Assembly: GCF_003050705.1 (NCBI RefSeq)
Contig: NZ_QAOG01000002.1
Span: forward strand, 372,001 to 436,000
Reading direction: 5' to 3'
DNA from: Sphingomonas aurantiaca
GTDB lineage: Bacteria; Pseudomonadota; Alphaproteobacteria; Sphingomonadales; Sphingomonadaceae
DNA: 64,000 nucleotides
The position numbers and the translations under genes were made by a program. The notes beneath the pieces were generated by a model. The model worked only from the letters and a program-made list of their open reading frames with translations, did not search any database and was not told the DNA's origin. Shown piece after piece: positions 17,798 through 27,064 of this stretch; the stretch's first letter is position 1; every line of letters begins with the position of its first letter.

Positions 17798-18868
17798 ATG
17801 CTGTACTGGCTCGCCGAGCATCTGGGGTTTCCCGGTCTGCTGAATCTCATCCGGTACCAGACGGTGCGGACCGGCGGTGCGGTCGCGACCGCGCTGATCA
17901 TCGGCCTGATCATCGGGCCCAGGTTCATCGGCTGGTTGCGCGTGCGGCAGGGCAAGGGGCAGCCGATCCGTGCCGACGGCCCGCAAACGCATCTGGCCAA
18001 GCGTGGCACGCCGACGATGGGCGGGCTGATGATCCTGACGTCGATGTGCCTCGCGATCTTCCTGTGGATGGACCTGAGCAACACCTATGTCTGGGCGTGT
18101 CTGTTCGTGACGCTCGGCTTCGGGACGATCGGGTTCATGGACGATTATGACAAGGTGCGGAAGGCGAGCACCGCGGGGATCAGCGGACGTACGCGGCTGC
18201 TGCTCGAGTTCGTGATCGCCGGGATCGCGGCAACGATCATCATGTCGCAGAACGGGCCGCATCTGTACCTGCCGTTCACGTCGCGGCTGTATCTCGATCT
18301 CGGCTGGTTCTTCCCGGTGTTCGCAGCCTTCACGATCGTGTCGTTCGGCAACGCGGTTAACCTGACCGACGGGCTCGACGGGCTGGCGACGATGCCGGTG
18401 ATCATCGCCAGCGTCGCGTTCATGCTGATCGTGTACCTGGTCGGGAACGTGAAGTTCGCCGATTATCTGGGCATTCCGCACGTGCCGCGTGCTGGCGAAC
18501 TTGCGATCTTCTGCGGGGCGATCGTCGGGGCTGGGCTCGCGTTCCTGTGGTTCAATGCTCCGCCGGCGGCGGTGTTCATGGGCGATACCGGGAGCCTCGC
18601 TCTTGGTGGCGCCTTGGGGACGATCGCGGTCGTCGCGCATCACGAGATCGTGCTGGGGATCATCGGCGGGCTGTTCGTGATCGAGGCGCTGTCGGTGATC
18701 ATCCAGGTGTTCTTCTACAAGCGCACCGGCAAGCGCGTGTTCCGGATGGCGCCGATCCACCATCATTTCGAACAGCTCGGCTGGGCGGAGGCGACCGTCG
18801 TGATCCGCTTCTGGATCATCGCGCTGGTGCTGGCGCTGGTCGGCCTCTCGACGTTGAAACTGCGGTGA
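17798..18868 (+). CDS. mraY: Phospho-MurNAc-pentapeptide transferase MraY
   Basis: Integral membrane enzyme of 356 residues that joins phospho-MurNAc-pentapeptide to undecaprenyl phosphate, giving lipid I. About ten membrane helices are visible. Catalytic and conserved loops are [30 protein letters not shown] and MAPIHHHFE. The stop overlaps the murD GTG start by 4 bp. Confidence 0.98.
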   Translation: MLYWLAEHLGFPGLLNLIRYQTVRTGGAVATALIIGLIIGPRFIGWLRVRQGKGQPIRADGPQTHLAKRGTPTMGGLMILTSMCLAIFLWMDLSNTYVWACLFVTLGFGTIGFMDDYDKVRKASTAGISGRTRLLLEFVIAGIAATIIMSQNGPHLYLPFTSRLYLDLGWFFPVFAAFTIVSFGNAVNLTDGLDGLATMPVIIASVAFMLIVYLVGNVKFADYLGIPHVPRAGELAIFCGAIVGAGLAFLWFNAPPAAVFMGDTGSLALGGALGTIAVVAHHEIVLGIIGGLFVIEALSVIIQVFFYKRTGKRVFRMAPIHHHFEQLGWAEATVVIRFWIIALVLALVGLSTLKLR

Positions 18869-20241
18869 TCGTCGCGAAGGCCTGGCGCGGGAAGCGCTAT
18901 GCGGTGCTGGGGCTCGCGCGGTCGGGGGCGGCGACGGTGCGGGCGCTGGTGGCTGGCGGCGCGGGGGTTGTGGCTTGGGATTCTGACGAGGCCAAGCGTG
19001 CCGTTTTTGCTCCCTCTCCCCTGCGGGGAGAGGGCTGGGGTGAGGGGCAGACCAGCAGCGCTGCGCCCGTGGCGGCCCCTCTCCCAACCCTCTCCCCGGA
19101 GGGGAGAGGGCTCGTGGATGTGGCACCGTTGGATGACCTAACGGGGTTCGACGCTTTGGTCGTGTCGCCGGGGGTGCCGTTGAATACGCATCCGCTGGCC
19201 GCGGTGGCGCGCGAGGCGGGCGTTCCGGTTATTGGCGATATCGAGTTGTTCGCGCAGGCGCGCGGCGATCTGCCGTCGCACAAGGTCGTCGGGATCACCG
19301 GCACCAACGGCAAGTCGACGACGACCGCGCTGGTGCATCACATCCTCAAGACCGCCGGCATTCCCACGCTGATGGGCGGCAATATCGGGTTGCCGATCCT
19401 CGAGCAGGAGGCGCTGCCCGAGGGCGGGGTCTATGTGCTCGAGCTGTCGAGCTACCAGATCGACCTGACGCAGACGCTCGATTGCGACGTTGCGGTGCTG
19501 CTCAACATCACGCCCGATCACCTCGACCGGTATGACGGCTTCGAGGGCTATGCCGCGTCCAAGGCGCGGCTGTTCGCGATGCAGTCGGCCGGGCATGACG
19601 CGATCATCGGGATCGGCGATGCGCCGTCCGCGGCGATCGCGCGCGGGCTGTCGGGCAGGGCTGAGCATCTGACCAAGATCGCGCCCGGCGTGTGCCTGTT
19701 TCAGGGCGACTGGCCTGCGCTGCAGGGGCCGCACAATGCGCAGAACGCGCTTGCCGCGATCGCGGTGGCCAAGGCGCTCGGCGTGAGCGAGGTCGATATC
19801 GATCGCGGTCTCGCCAGCTTCACGGGCCTGCCGCATCGGATGCAGCAGATCGCGTCCTATGGCGGCGTCGCCTATGTCGATGACAGCAAGGCGACCAATC
19901 CCGAGAGCACGGCGCCCGCGCTCGCCGCGTTCGAGCGGGTCCACTGGATCGTCGGCGGGCGCGCGAAGGGGGACGACCTCGATGCGTGCCGGCCCGCATT
20001 CGGGCATGTCGTCCGCGCCTACACGATCGGCGAGGCCGGGCCGAAATTCGCGGAGATTCTGGGCGGCTCGATGCCCGTCGAGGCCGTCGGGACGCTCGAC
20101 GCAGCAGTCCGCAGCGCCGCGGCCAACGCCAAGCCCGGCGACACGGTGTTGTTATCCCCCGCTTGTGCTAGCTTCGATCAGTTTCGCGATTACGAAGCGC
20201 GCGGGGCGGCGTTCCGTGCCGCGGTAGAGTTGCTGGCATGA
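18865..20241 (+). CDS. murD: UDP-MurNAc-L-Ala:D-Glu ligase MurD, with repeat-coded insertion
   Basis: Mur ligase, 458 residues, adding D-Glu to UDP-MurNAc-L-Ala. [13 protein letters not shown] in the N-terminal domain, [12 protein letters not shown] near residue 143, [27 protein letters not shown] and [11 protein letters not shown] are all intact. Residues about 49-83 (from [13 protein letters not shown] to LSPEGRGL) are coded entirely by a palindromic repeat and have no counterpart in usual MurD. They lie in the N-terminal UDP-binding domain. The reading frame is kept, so the enzyme may still work. GTG start at 18865 overlaps mraY; the end overlaps ftsW. Confidence 0.96.
   Translation: MIVAKAWRGKRYAVLGLARSGAATVRALVAGGAGVVAWDSDEAKRAVFAPSPLRGEGWGEGQTSSAAPVAAPLPTLSPEGRGLVDVAPLDDLTGFDALVVSPGVPLNTHPLAAVAREAGVPVIGDIELFAQARGDLPSHKVVGITGTNGKSTTTALVHHILKTAGIPTLMGGNIGLPILEQEALPEGGVYVLELSSYQIDLTQTLDCDVAVLLNITPDHLDRYDGFEGYAASKARLFAMQSAGHDAIIGIGDAPSAAIARGLSGRAEHLTKIAPGVCLFQGDWPALQGPHNAQNALAAIAVAKALGVSEVDIDRGLASFTGLPHRMQQIASYGGVAYVDDSKATNPESTAPALAAFERVHWIVGGRAKGDDLDACRPAFGHVVRAYTIGEAGPKFAEILGGSMPVEAVGTLDAAVRSAAANAKPGDTVLLSPACASFDQFRDYEARGAAFRAAVELLA
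19010..19112. repeat. Palindromic repeat element inside murD
   Basis: Arms at 19010-19047 and 19077-19112 are inverted copies of a CCCTCTCCCC...GGGGAGAGGG sequence with about 29 bp between them. It lies wholly within murD and keeps the frame. It is a variant of the elements at 16308, 24070, 25038 and 51441. Confidence 0.93.
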
Positions 20242-21488
20242 CCGATTTGCGCGCTGGAACCATGGATATGGGTGTGCCCGGACAGAAGAACGGGATCGTC
20301 GCGAAGATGAAGCGGCGTGGCGGGCGCGGCGATCAGTCGCCGCTGGGCACGTGGTTCTGGGACATCGACCGGATGCTGCTGCTGCTGACGCTGTTCCTGA
20401 TCGCGATCGGATTGATCGCGGTGGCGGCGGCGTCGCCGGCCAGCGCGGTCCGCTATTCGGGCGAGCATCGCAAGATCGCGCCGCTCTATTACTTCTGGCG
20501 GCAGCTGATGTGGGTCGGCGTGTCGTTGCCGGTGCTGATCGGCGTGTCGATGATGCCCGTATCGATGGCGCGGCGGATGGCGATCGGCGGGTGTGCGGCG
20601 TTCGTGCTGATGCTGATGGTGACGCCGTTCGTCGGGGTCGAGGTGAACGGGGCGCGGCGCTGGCTCGGCTACGGCTTTGCGCAGTTCCAGCCGTCCGAGT
20701 TTTTGAAGCCGCTGTTCATCGTCACGGTCGCGTGGCTGCTGTCGTTGCGCGCGAAGGATTCGGAGCTGCCGACGGTGCTGATCACCGGCGCGATGACCGC
20801 GGGCGTCGCGGTGCTGCTGATGCTGCAACCCGATTTCGGCCAGACGATTATCTTCTGTTCGGTGTGGCTGGCGCTGCTGATGATCGCGGGGACGCCCGCC
20901 AAGGTGCTGATCGGGCTGATCGCGATGGCGCCAGCAGGGCTGGTCGCGGCCTATGTCTTCTACGGCGTGGCGCGGTCGCGGATCGATGCGTTCCTGTTTC
21001 CGGGTGTCGAAGGCGAGGGCGCCGGCGACCATTTCCAGACCAACGCGGCGCATAATACGCTGACCGCGGGGGGATGGTCGGGCACGGGGCCCGGCGCGGG
21101 CGCGGCGAAGTTCGGGCTGCCCGAGGCGCATACCGACTATATCTTCTCGGTGATCGGCGAGGAATTCGGGCTGATCGCGTGCTCGGTGATCGCGGTGATC
21201 TTCCTGGCGATCGTCGTGCGCGTGTTCGTCAAGCTGCTGGACGAGCAGGACGAATTCAAGCTGCTGGCGTCGGCCGGGCTAGCCACGCAGTTCGGCGCGC
21301 AGGCGCTGGTGAGCATGGCGGTAAACACCGGGCTAGCGCCATCGAAGGGAATGACGCTGCCGTTCATCAGCTATGGCGGATCGTCGATGATCGCGCTTTC
21401 GGTCGGCATGGGGTTGCTGCTGGCGTTCACCCGGCGCAATCCGTTTCTCACGCGGAGCCCCTATGTTGTCCGCTGGAGTGGTGAATGA
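20238..21488 (+). CDS. ftsW: Septal peptidoglycan glycosyltransferase FtsW
   Basis: SEDS-family polymerase that works with FtsI to build the septal wall. 416 residues, with a cytoplasmic basic N-terminal segment of about 45 residues and then about ten membrane helices. Family motifs: NGARRWLGYGFAQFQPSEFLKP, MLQPDFGQT, LPEAHTDYIFSVIGEEFG, and MTLPFISYGGSS at the C-terminal end. The start overlaps the murD stop and its end overlaps murG, both by 4 bp. Confidence 0.97.
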   Translation: MTDLRAGTMDMGVPGQKNGIVAKMKRRGGRGDQSPLGTWFWDIDRMLLLLTLFLIAIGLIAVAAASPASAVRYSGEHRKIAPLYYFWRQLMWVGVSLPVLIGVSMMPVSMARRMAIGGCAAFVLMLMVTPFVGVEVNGARRWLGYGFAQFQPSEFLKPLFIVTVAWLLSLRAKDSELPTVLITGAMTAGVAVLLMLQPDFGQTIIFCSVWLALLMIAGTPAKVLIGLIAMAPAGLVAAYVFYGVARSRIDAFLFPGVEGEGAGDHFQTNAAHNTLTAGGWSGTGPGAGAAKFGLPEAHTDYIFSVIGEEFGLIACSVIAVIFLAIVVRVFVKLLDEQDEFKLLASAGLATQFGAQALVSMAVNTGLAPSKGMTLPFISYGGSSMIALSVGMGLLLAFTRRNPFLTRSPYVVRWSGE

Positions 21489-22627
21489 CTAAGCATTATG
21501 TCCTCGCAGCCGGTGGCACCGGGGGACACATGGTCCCGGCGGCGGCGCTTGCAGCCGAACTGACCAAGCGCGGCCACCGCGTCGCCTTGGTCAGCGACGC
21601 GCGCGGCGTGCGCTTTCCCGGGCTGTTCGACGAGATCCAGACGCATGTCCTGCCCGCAGGGCGCTTCAGCGGCGGGCCGCTCGGATGGGCGAAGGCGACG
21701 CGCGAGATGTGGCGCGGGCGGGCGATGGCGCGCGAACTGTACGCGACGTTCAAGCCGGCGGCGGTGATCGGGTTTGGCGGCTATCCGGCACTGCCCGCGC
21801 TGCTGGCGGCGTTTGCGGACAAGATCCCGACCGCGGTGCATGAGCAGAACGCGGTGCTGGGGCGCGTCAACCGCTTCGTCGCAGGCCGTGTCGATGCGAT
21901 CGCGACCTCGTCCGAGCCGACCGAGCGGCTGGCGGCCAAGCTGCTGGGCAAGACGCATCTGGTCGGCAATCCGGTGCGCGAGGCGGTGCTGGCGCTGCGG
22001 TCGCGGCCCTATCCGCTGCTCGAGGAGGACGGGATCTTCCGCGTGCTCGTGACGGGGGGCAGCCAGGGGGCGAGCATCTTGTCGCAGGTTGTGCCCGATG
22101 GCCTCGCGATGCTGCCGGTGACGTTCCGGCGGCGGTTGCAGGTGACGCATCAGGCGCGGATCGAGGATATCGATGCGGTGCGTGCGAAATATGCCGAGCA
22201 TCATATCCCGGCCGAGCTGGCTACGTATCTTCCCGATATGCCCGAACAGCTCGCCTGGGCGCATCTTGTGATCGCGCGTGCGGGTGCGTCGACGATTTCG
22301 GAGCTGACCGCGGCGGGGCGTCCGGCGATCCTGGTGCCGCTGCCGAGTGCGACCGACGATCACCAGACCGTGAACGCGCGCGAGATGACTCGGGCAGGCG
22401 GCGCGCGGACGATCGCGCAGGGAGATTTTACCGCAGTGGAACTGGCCAAGCAGATGCAGAAACTCGGGCTCGACCCGGCCGCGTTGCAGAACGCGGCGGG
22501 ACGCGCGCGCAGTTGCGGGCGGCCCAATGCCGCGAGCGATCTGGCCGATCTGGTCGAGAGCCTGGACGCGCCCGTGTCGCGGATCCCGGTCGGTGCGCCG
22601 TCCAAGCCAAAGGCGCAGTTCGCATGA
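21485..22627 (+). CDS. murG: Lipid II synthase MurG (UDP-GlcNAc transferase)
   Basis: Peripheral membrane glycosyltransferase (GT28), 380 residues, that adds GlcNAc to lipid [11 protein letters not shown] at residues 10-19 is the glycine-rich lipid I loop. [24 protein letters not shown] and GGSQGAS follow, and the UDP-binding [24 protein letters not shown] sits near residue 260. Four-base overlaps with ftsW and murC mark it as part of the coupled operon. Confidence 0.97.
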   Translation: MTKHYVLAAGGTGGHMVPAAALAAELTKRGHRVALVSDARGVRFPGLFDEIQTHVLPAGRFSGGPLGWAKATREMWRGRAMARELYATFKPAAVIGFGGYPALPALLAAFADKIPTAVHEQNAVLGRVNRFVAGRVDAIATSSEPTERLAAKLLGKTHLVGNPVREAVLALRSRPYPLLEEDGIFRVLVTGGSQGASILSQVVPDGLAMLPVTFRRRLQVTHQARIEDIDAVRAKYAEHHIPAELATYLPDMPEQLAWAHLVIARAGASTISELTAAGRPAILVPLPSATDDHQTVNAREMTRAGGARTIAQGDFTAVELAKQMQKLGLDPAALQNAAGRARSCGRPNAASDLADLVESLDAPVSRIPVGAPSKPKAQFA

Positions 22628-24054
22628 AGGGTGTCGCAACGGATATCGGCACGATCCATTTCGTCGGCATTGGCGGGATCGGCATGTCGGGCATCGCCGA
22701 GGTGATGAAGAATCTCGGCTACCGCGTGCAGGGGTCGGACGTGGCCGAGGGCTATGTCGTGCAGGGGTTGCGCGACAAGGGGATCCCGGTGGCGATCGGC
22801 CATGCCGCGGCGAATATCGGCGATGCCGCGGTGGTGGTCGTGTCGACCGCGATCGTGCGCTCGAACCCCGAGGTCGAGGCGGCGCTCAACGCGCGCGTGC
22901 CCGTGGTGCGGCGCGCGGAGATGCTCGCCGAACTGATGCGGCTGAAGTCCACGGTTGCCGTTGCCGGCACGCACGGCAAGACCACGACGACGTCGATGGT
23001 GGCGGCGTTGCTCGATGCCGGTGGCGTCGATCCGACGGTGATCAATGGCGGGATCATCAATTCCTACGGCTCGAACGCGCGACTGGGTGCGAGCGACTGG
23101 ATGGTGGTCGAGGCGGACGAGAGCGACGGCAGCTTCCTGCGACTGGACGGGACGATCGCGGTCGTCACCAACATCGATCCCGAGCATCTCGATCATTACG
23201 GATCGTTCGACGCGGTGAAGGATGCGTTCGTCGAGTTCGTCGAGAACGTGCCCTTTTACGGCGCGGCGTTGCTGTGCCTCGATCATCCCGAGGTGCAGGG
23301 GATCCTGCCGCGCGTGCGCGACCGGCGAATCGTGACCTATGGCTTCTCGGCGCAGGCGGACGTCCGCGGTGTCGAGGTGACGCCGATCCCGGGCGGCAAC
23401 CGCTTCGACTGCGTGGTGCGGACGCGTGACGGCGCGACGCGGACGATCCACGGGATCGAGATGCCGATGCCGGGCCGGCACAATGTCCAGAACGCCTTGG
23501 CCGCGATCGGCGTCGCGCTCGAGCTGGGCATCGAGGATGCGACGATCCAGCAGGGCTTTGCCAAGTTCGGCGGCGTGAAGCGGCGGTTCACCAAGGTGGG
23601 CGAGGTTCCGGTCGAGGGCGGCGGCGTGGCGATCATCGACGATTACGGCCATCACCCGGTCGAGATCCGCGCGGTGCTGGCCGCTGCGCGCGAGGGGGCG
23701 AAGGGGCGCGTGATCGCGGTCGTGCAGCCGCATCGCTATTCGCGGCTCGGCAATCTGATGGAGGATTTCCAGACCGCGTTCAACGACGCGGACCGCGTGC
23801 TGGTGACTCCGGTCTATGCGGCGGGCGAGGCGCCGGTCGAGGGCGTCGATGCGGCGGCTTTGGTCGAGGGGTTGAAGCGGCGCGGGCACCGGTTTGCGGG
23901 CGTGGTCGCGGATGCGGATGCGCTGGCGGTCGAGCTGGCGGCGACGATCGAGGCGGACGACATGGTCGTCTGCCTTGGCGCTGGCGACATTACGAAGTGG
24001 GCGGCTGGACTGGCGGATGCGATCGAAGTCGAGCGTGCGAAGGTGCCGGCGTGA
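22624..24054 (+). CDS. murC: UDP-MurNAc:L-Ala ligase MurC
   Basis: Mur ligase, 476 residues, adding the first amino acid of the stem peptide. [15 protein letters not shown] near residue 12, [12 protein letters not shown] near 115, [19 protein letters not shown] and [10 protein letters not shown] are typical MurC motifs. The start ATG overlaps the murG stop; the stop overlaps the murB GTG. Confidence 0.97.
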   Translation: MKGVATDIGTIHFVGIGGIGMSGIAEVMKNLGYRVQGSDVAEGYVVQGLRDKGIPVAIGHAAANIGDAAVVVVSTAIVRSNPEVEAALNARVPVVRRAEMLAELMRLKSTVAVAGTHGKTTTTSMVAALLDAGGVDPTVINGGIINSYGSNARLGASDWMVVEADESDGSFLRLDGTIAVVTNIDPEHLDHYGSFDAVKDAFVEFVENVPFYGAALLCLDHPEVQGILPRVRDRRIVTYGFSAQADVRGVEVTPIPGGNRFDCVVRTRDGATRTIHGIEMPMPGRHNVQNALAAIGVALELGIEDATIQQGFAKFGGVKRRFTKVGEVPVEGGGVAIIDDYGHHPVEIRAVLAAAREGAKGRVIAVVQPHRYSRLGNLMEDFQTAFNDADRVLVTPVYAAGEAPVEGVDAAALVEGLKRRGHRFAGVVADADALAVELAATIEADDMVVCLGAGDITKWAAGLADAIEVERAKVPA

Positions 24055-25157
24055 ATGATCGCGCTTCTGCTCCCCTTCCGCTTGCGGGAGGGGTCGGGGG
24101 AGGGGCTTCGGCCTCCTCCGACGGTGCGGGCGCGGCTATGTCGGTCCCTCCCCTAACCCCTCCCGCAAGCGGAAGGGGAATCAAGGTCGAGGCCGGGGCG
24201 TCGCTCGCGGCCTTCATATGGTTCCGGACGGGAGGGCCCGCGGAGACGCTGGTGCGTCCCGATACTGCGACCGATCTGGCGGCGTATCTGCGTGATCTCG
24301 ATCCTTCGACGCCGGTGCTGCCGGTTGGCGTCGGCTCCAACCTGATCGTTCGCGACGGGGGCGTGCCGGGTGTTGTGGTCCGGCTGCCCAAGGCGATGGC
24401 GAAGGTGTCGGTGCAGGACGGTCGCGTTCGGGCCGGGGCGGGGGCGATGGGGATTACTGTCGCCAGCGCCGCGCGCGATGCGGGGATCGCCGGGCTCGAG
24501 TTTCTGCGCGGGATTCCGGGGACCGTGGGCGGCGCGGTACGGATGAACGCGGGGGCCTATGGGCGCGATGTCAGCGATATCCTGATCGAGGCGACCGTCG
24601 TCACGCGTGAGGGTTCGGTCGAGACGTGGCCGGCGGCGCGTTTCGGCTATGTGTATCGGCATTCGGACTTGCCGGCGGGCGCGGTGGTGGTCGAGGCGGT
24701 GTTTTCGGGCACGCCCGGCGAGCCTTCGGTCATCGGGGCCGAGATGGACAGGATCGCCGCCGAGCGCGAGGCGTCGCAGCCTCTGCGATCGCGGACCGGC
24801 GGATCGACGTTCAAGAATCCCGAGGGGCACAAGGCCTGGGCGCTGATCGACGCGGCCGGGTGTCGTGGCCTCACGCGCGGCGACGCACAGGTGAGCGAGA
24901 AGCATTGCAATTTCCTGCTGAACCTTGGCTCCGCGTCGAGCGCGGAGATCGAGGCGCTGGGTGAAGAGGTACGGGACAAGGTGAAGGCGCATTCTGGGGT
25001 GGCGTTGGAATGGGAAATCCAGCGGGTCGGCATTTCTCTCCCCTCCCGCATGCGGGAGGGGGCAGGGGGTGGGCCCGCGCTTTCCACCAGCGATGCGGCC
25101 GGTGATGGCGGGCGCCCACCCCTCGGTCCCCTCCCGCATGCGGGAGGGGAAGCATGA
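24051..25157 (+). CDS. murB: UDP-GlcNAc-enolpyruvate reductase MurB, repeat-coded at both ends
   Basis: FAD enzyme that reduces UDP-GlcNAc-enolpyruvate to UDP-MurNAc. 368 residues. The core is intact: [11 protein letters not shown] near residue 57, [55 protein letters not shown], and the C-terminal [12 protein letters not shown]. Residues about 7-44 (starting [12 protein letters not shown]) and about 328-368 (starting [13 protein letters not shown]) are coded by two separate palindromic repeats, so both termini are foreign to the family. The GTG start at 24051 overlaps murC. If translation began later, after the first repeat, no good start codon with ribosome binding site is visible. Confidence 0.94.
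   Translation: MNDRASAPLPLAGGVGGGASASSDGAGAAMSVPPLTPPASGRGIKVEAGASLAAFIWFRTGGPAETLVRPDTATDLAAYLRDLDPSTPVLPVGVGSNLIVRDGGVPGVVVRLPKAMAKVSVQDGRVRAGAGAMGITVASAARDAGIAGLEFLRGIPGTVGGAVRMNAGAYGRDVSDILIEATVVTREGSVETWPAARFGYVYRHSDLPAGAVVVEAVFSGTPGEPSVIGAEMDRIAAEREASQPLRSRTGGSTFKNPEGHKAWALIDAAGCRGLTRGDAQVSEKHCNFLLNLGSASSAEIEALGEEVRDKVKAHSGVALEWEIQRVGISLPSRMREGAGGGPALSTSDAAGDGGRPPLGPLPHAGGEA
24070..24180. repeat. Palindromic repeat element at the 5' end of murB
   Basis: Arms at 24070-24105 and 24146-24180 are inverted CCCCTTCCGCTTGCGGGAGGGG-type copies separated by about 40 bp. The element lies just inside murB, beginning about 19 bases after the start codon, and is open in the murB frame. Confidence 0.93.
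25038..25150. repeat. Palindromic repeat element at the 3' end of murB
   Basis: Arms at 25038-25073 and 25115-25150 are inverted CTCCCGCATGCGGGAGGGG-type copies with about 41 bp between. It codes for the last 40 or so residues of MurB and supplies the ribosome binding site of ddl. Confidence 0.93.
25143..25147 (+). promoter_or_regulatory. Repeat-derived ribosome binding site of ddl
   Basis: GGAGG with exactly 6 bases to the ddl ATG, within the right arm of the repeat that ends murB. Same arrangement as at murF. Confidence 0.7.
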
Positions 25158-26092
25158 CGGCGCCTCTTCACATCGCGGTGCTGATGGGCGGCTGGTCGGC
25201 GGAGCGTGAGGTTTCGCTGATGTCTGGCAATGGCTGTGCCGATGCGCTTGAGTCGCTCGGGCACCGGGTTACGCGGATCGACATGGGGCGCGACGTCGCG
25301 GCCAAATTGGCCGACGCCAAGCCCGATCTGGTGTTCAACGCGCTGCACGGGACGCCTGGCGAGGATGGCTCGGTGCAGGGGCTGCTCGACCTGATGGGGG
25401 TGCGGTACACGCATTCGGGGCTCGCGACGTCGGTGATCGCGATCGACAAGGTGCTGACCAAGCTGTTGCTCGTGCCCGCAGGGATTCCGATGCCGGGCGG
25501 GCGGATCGTCAAGTCGGCGGACCTGTTCGAGGGCGATCCGATGGCGCGGCCCTATGTCCTGAAGCCGGTCAACGAAGGGTCGTCGGTCGGCGTCGCGATC
25601 GTCACCGATAGCAGCAATTACGGCAACCCGATCGCGCGTGACAGCGTCGGGCCGTGGATCGATTTCGAGGAGCTGCTCGCCGAACCCTATATTCGCGGGC
25701 GCGAGCTGACGACCGCGGTGCTCGGCAACCGGGCGTTGGGTGTCACCGAGTTGAAGCCGAAGACCGGCTGGTACGACTATGAGTCGAAATATACCGACGG
25801 GATGACCGAGCATGTCTGCCCGGCGGAGATCCCCGACGAGATTGCAGACGCGTGCAAGAGCCTTGCGCTCGAGGCGCACCGGTTGCTCGGCTGCAAGGGC
25901 GCGTCGCGGTCGGATTTCCGTTGGGACGACGAGCGCGGCGTCGACGGGCTGTTCCTGCTCGAGGTGAACACGCAGCCGGGGATGACTCCGCTGAGCCTGG
26001 TGCCCGAACAGGCGCGGCATATCGGCATGAGCTATGCCGAACTGGTGCAGGCGATCGTCGACGAGGCGATCGCGGACCATCCTTCGCCATGA
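25154..26092 (+). CDS. ddl: D-alanine--D-alanine ligase
   Basis: ATP-grasp enzyme of 312 residues that makes the D-Ala-D-Ala dipeptide used by MurF. LMGGWSAEREVSLMSG at the N-terminus, NALHGTPGEDGSVQGLLD, KPVNEGSSVGVAI, YDYESKYTDGMTEHVCPAEI and the metal-binding LEVNTQPGMT near residue 270 are characteristic. The start overlaps the murB stop (ATGA) and its ribosome binding site comes from a palindromic repeat. The end overlaps ftsQ. Confidence 0.97.
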   Translation: MTAPLHIAVLMGGWSAEREVSLMSGNGCADALESLGHRVTRIDMGRDVAAKLADAKPDLVFNALHGTPGEDGSVQGLLDLMGVRYTHSGLATSVIAIDKVLTKLLLVPAGIPMPGGRIVKSADLFEGDPMARPYVLKPVNEGSSVGVAIVTDSSNYGNPIARDSVGPWIDFEELLAEPYIRGRELTTAVLGNRALGVTELKPKTGWYDYESKYTDGMTEHVCPAEIPDEIADACKSLALEAHRLLGCKGASRSDFRWDDERGVDGLFLLEVNTQPGMTPLSLVPEQARHIGMSYAELVQAIVDEAIADHPSP

Positions 26093-27063
26093 GCCGGACG
26101 ATCAAGCGCGGCTCGCCGCCCAAGCGGCCTGCCCCGCGGCGGAAAGTCGCGGTCAAGAAGGTGTCGGTGATGGACCGGCTGGTCGGGATGCTCCCGGTCA
26201 GCGAGGATACGCTGCGCAAGATCGCGACCTGGTCGATCCTGGGCGCGGGCGGTGCGGTGGCGATCGCGGCGGCGACGTGGATCGGCATCCCCGGCATGAT
26301 CGGCGCGGCAGTGGCCGAAGGCGCGGGGCGCGCGGGCTTCAAGGTCGAGCAGATCGAGGTCACCGGCCTCAAGCGGATGGACCGGATGTCGGTCTATGCG
26401 GTCGCGCTGGAGGACAAGCAGAACCAGACGTCGATGCTGTCGGTCGATCTGGAGGCGGTGCGGCAGAAGCTGTTGCGCTATGGCTGGATCGCGGACGCGC
26501 ATGTCTCGCGGCGGCTGCCGAACACCATGCTGGTCGATATCGTCGAGCGGACGCCGGCTGCGGTGTGGCAGGACAATGGCCAGCTCACGCTGATCGATTC
26601 GTCGGGCGTGCTGCTCGAACCGGTCCAGCCCGAGGCGATCCCGAACCTGCCGCTGGTGATCGGGCCGGGCGCGGATCGGCAGGAGGCGTCGTACCAGACG
26701 CTCCTCGCCGCGGCGCCGGCGTTGAAGCCGCGCGTCAAGGCGGCGACCTGGGTCGGCAATCGGCGCTGGGACCTGACGTTCGAGAGCGGCGAGACGCTGG
26801 CGCTGCCGGAGGACGGTGCGCCGCGGGCGTTGGTGAAGTTCGCCGAGCTGGATGGGGCGCGGCCGTTGCTGGGGCGCGGCTGGATCCGGTTCGACATGCG
26901 CGATCCGACCAAGCTGGTCGCGCGCAAGCCGGGCGCGAGCCTGGCGCACAGCGTCGACGTGCCGGCGCCGGCCAGTGTCGGGGCTAGTGCACCGGATACA
27001 GGCGAGACTACGACTACCCCGTCGCAATCGGCGGGCGCGAACGTAACGGGCGGGGAGGGATGA
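26089..27063 (+). CDS. ftsQ: Cell division protein FtsQ
   Basis: Bitopic divisome protein, 324 residues. A strongly basic cytoplasmic N-terminus (about 1-45) is followed by one membrane helix (about 47-68), a POTRA domain starting near VEQIEVTGLKRM (about 85-155), and a beta domain with WVGNRRWDLTFESGETLALP. The last 45 residues are a Ser/Thr/Pro-rich tail. It recruits FtsB/FtsL. The ATG overlaps the ddl stop and ftsA begins 1 bp after the ftsQ stop. The upstream part of the open frame is a shadow of ddl. Confidence 0.93.
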   Translation: MSRTIKRGSPPKRPAPRRKVAVKKVSVMDRLVGMLPVSEDTLRKIATWSILGAGGAVAIAAATWIGIPGMIGAAVAEGAGRAGFKVEQIEVTGLKRMDRMSVYAVALEDKQNQTSMLSVDLEAVRQKLLRYGWIADAHVSRRLPNTMLVDIVERTPAAVWQDNGQLTLIDSSGVLLEPVQPEAIPNLPLVIGPGADRQEASYQTLLAAAPALKPRVKAATWVGNRRWDLTFESGETLALPEDGAPRALVKFAELDGARPLLGRGWIRFDMRDPTKLVARKPGASLAHSVDVPAPASVGASAPDTGETTTTPSQSAGANVTGGEG

Positions 27064-27064
27064 C

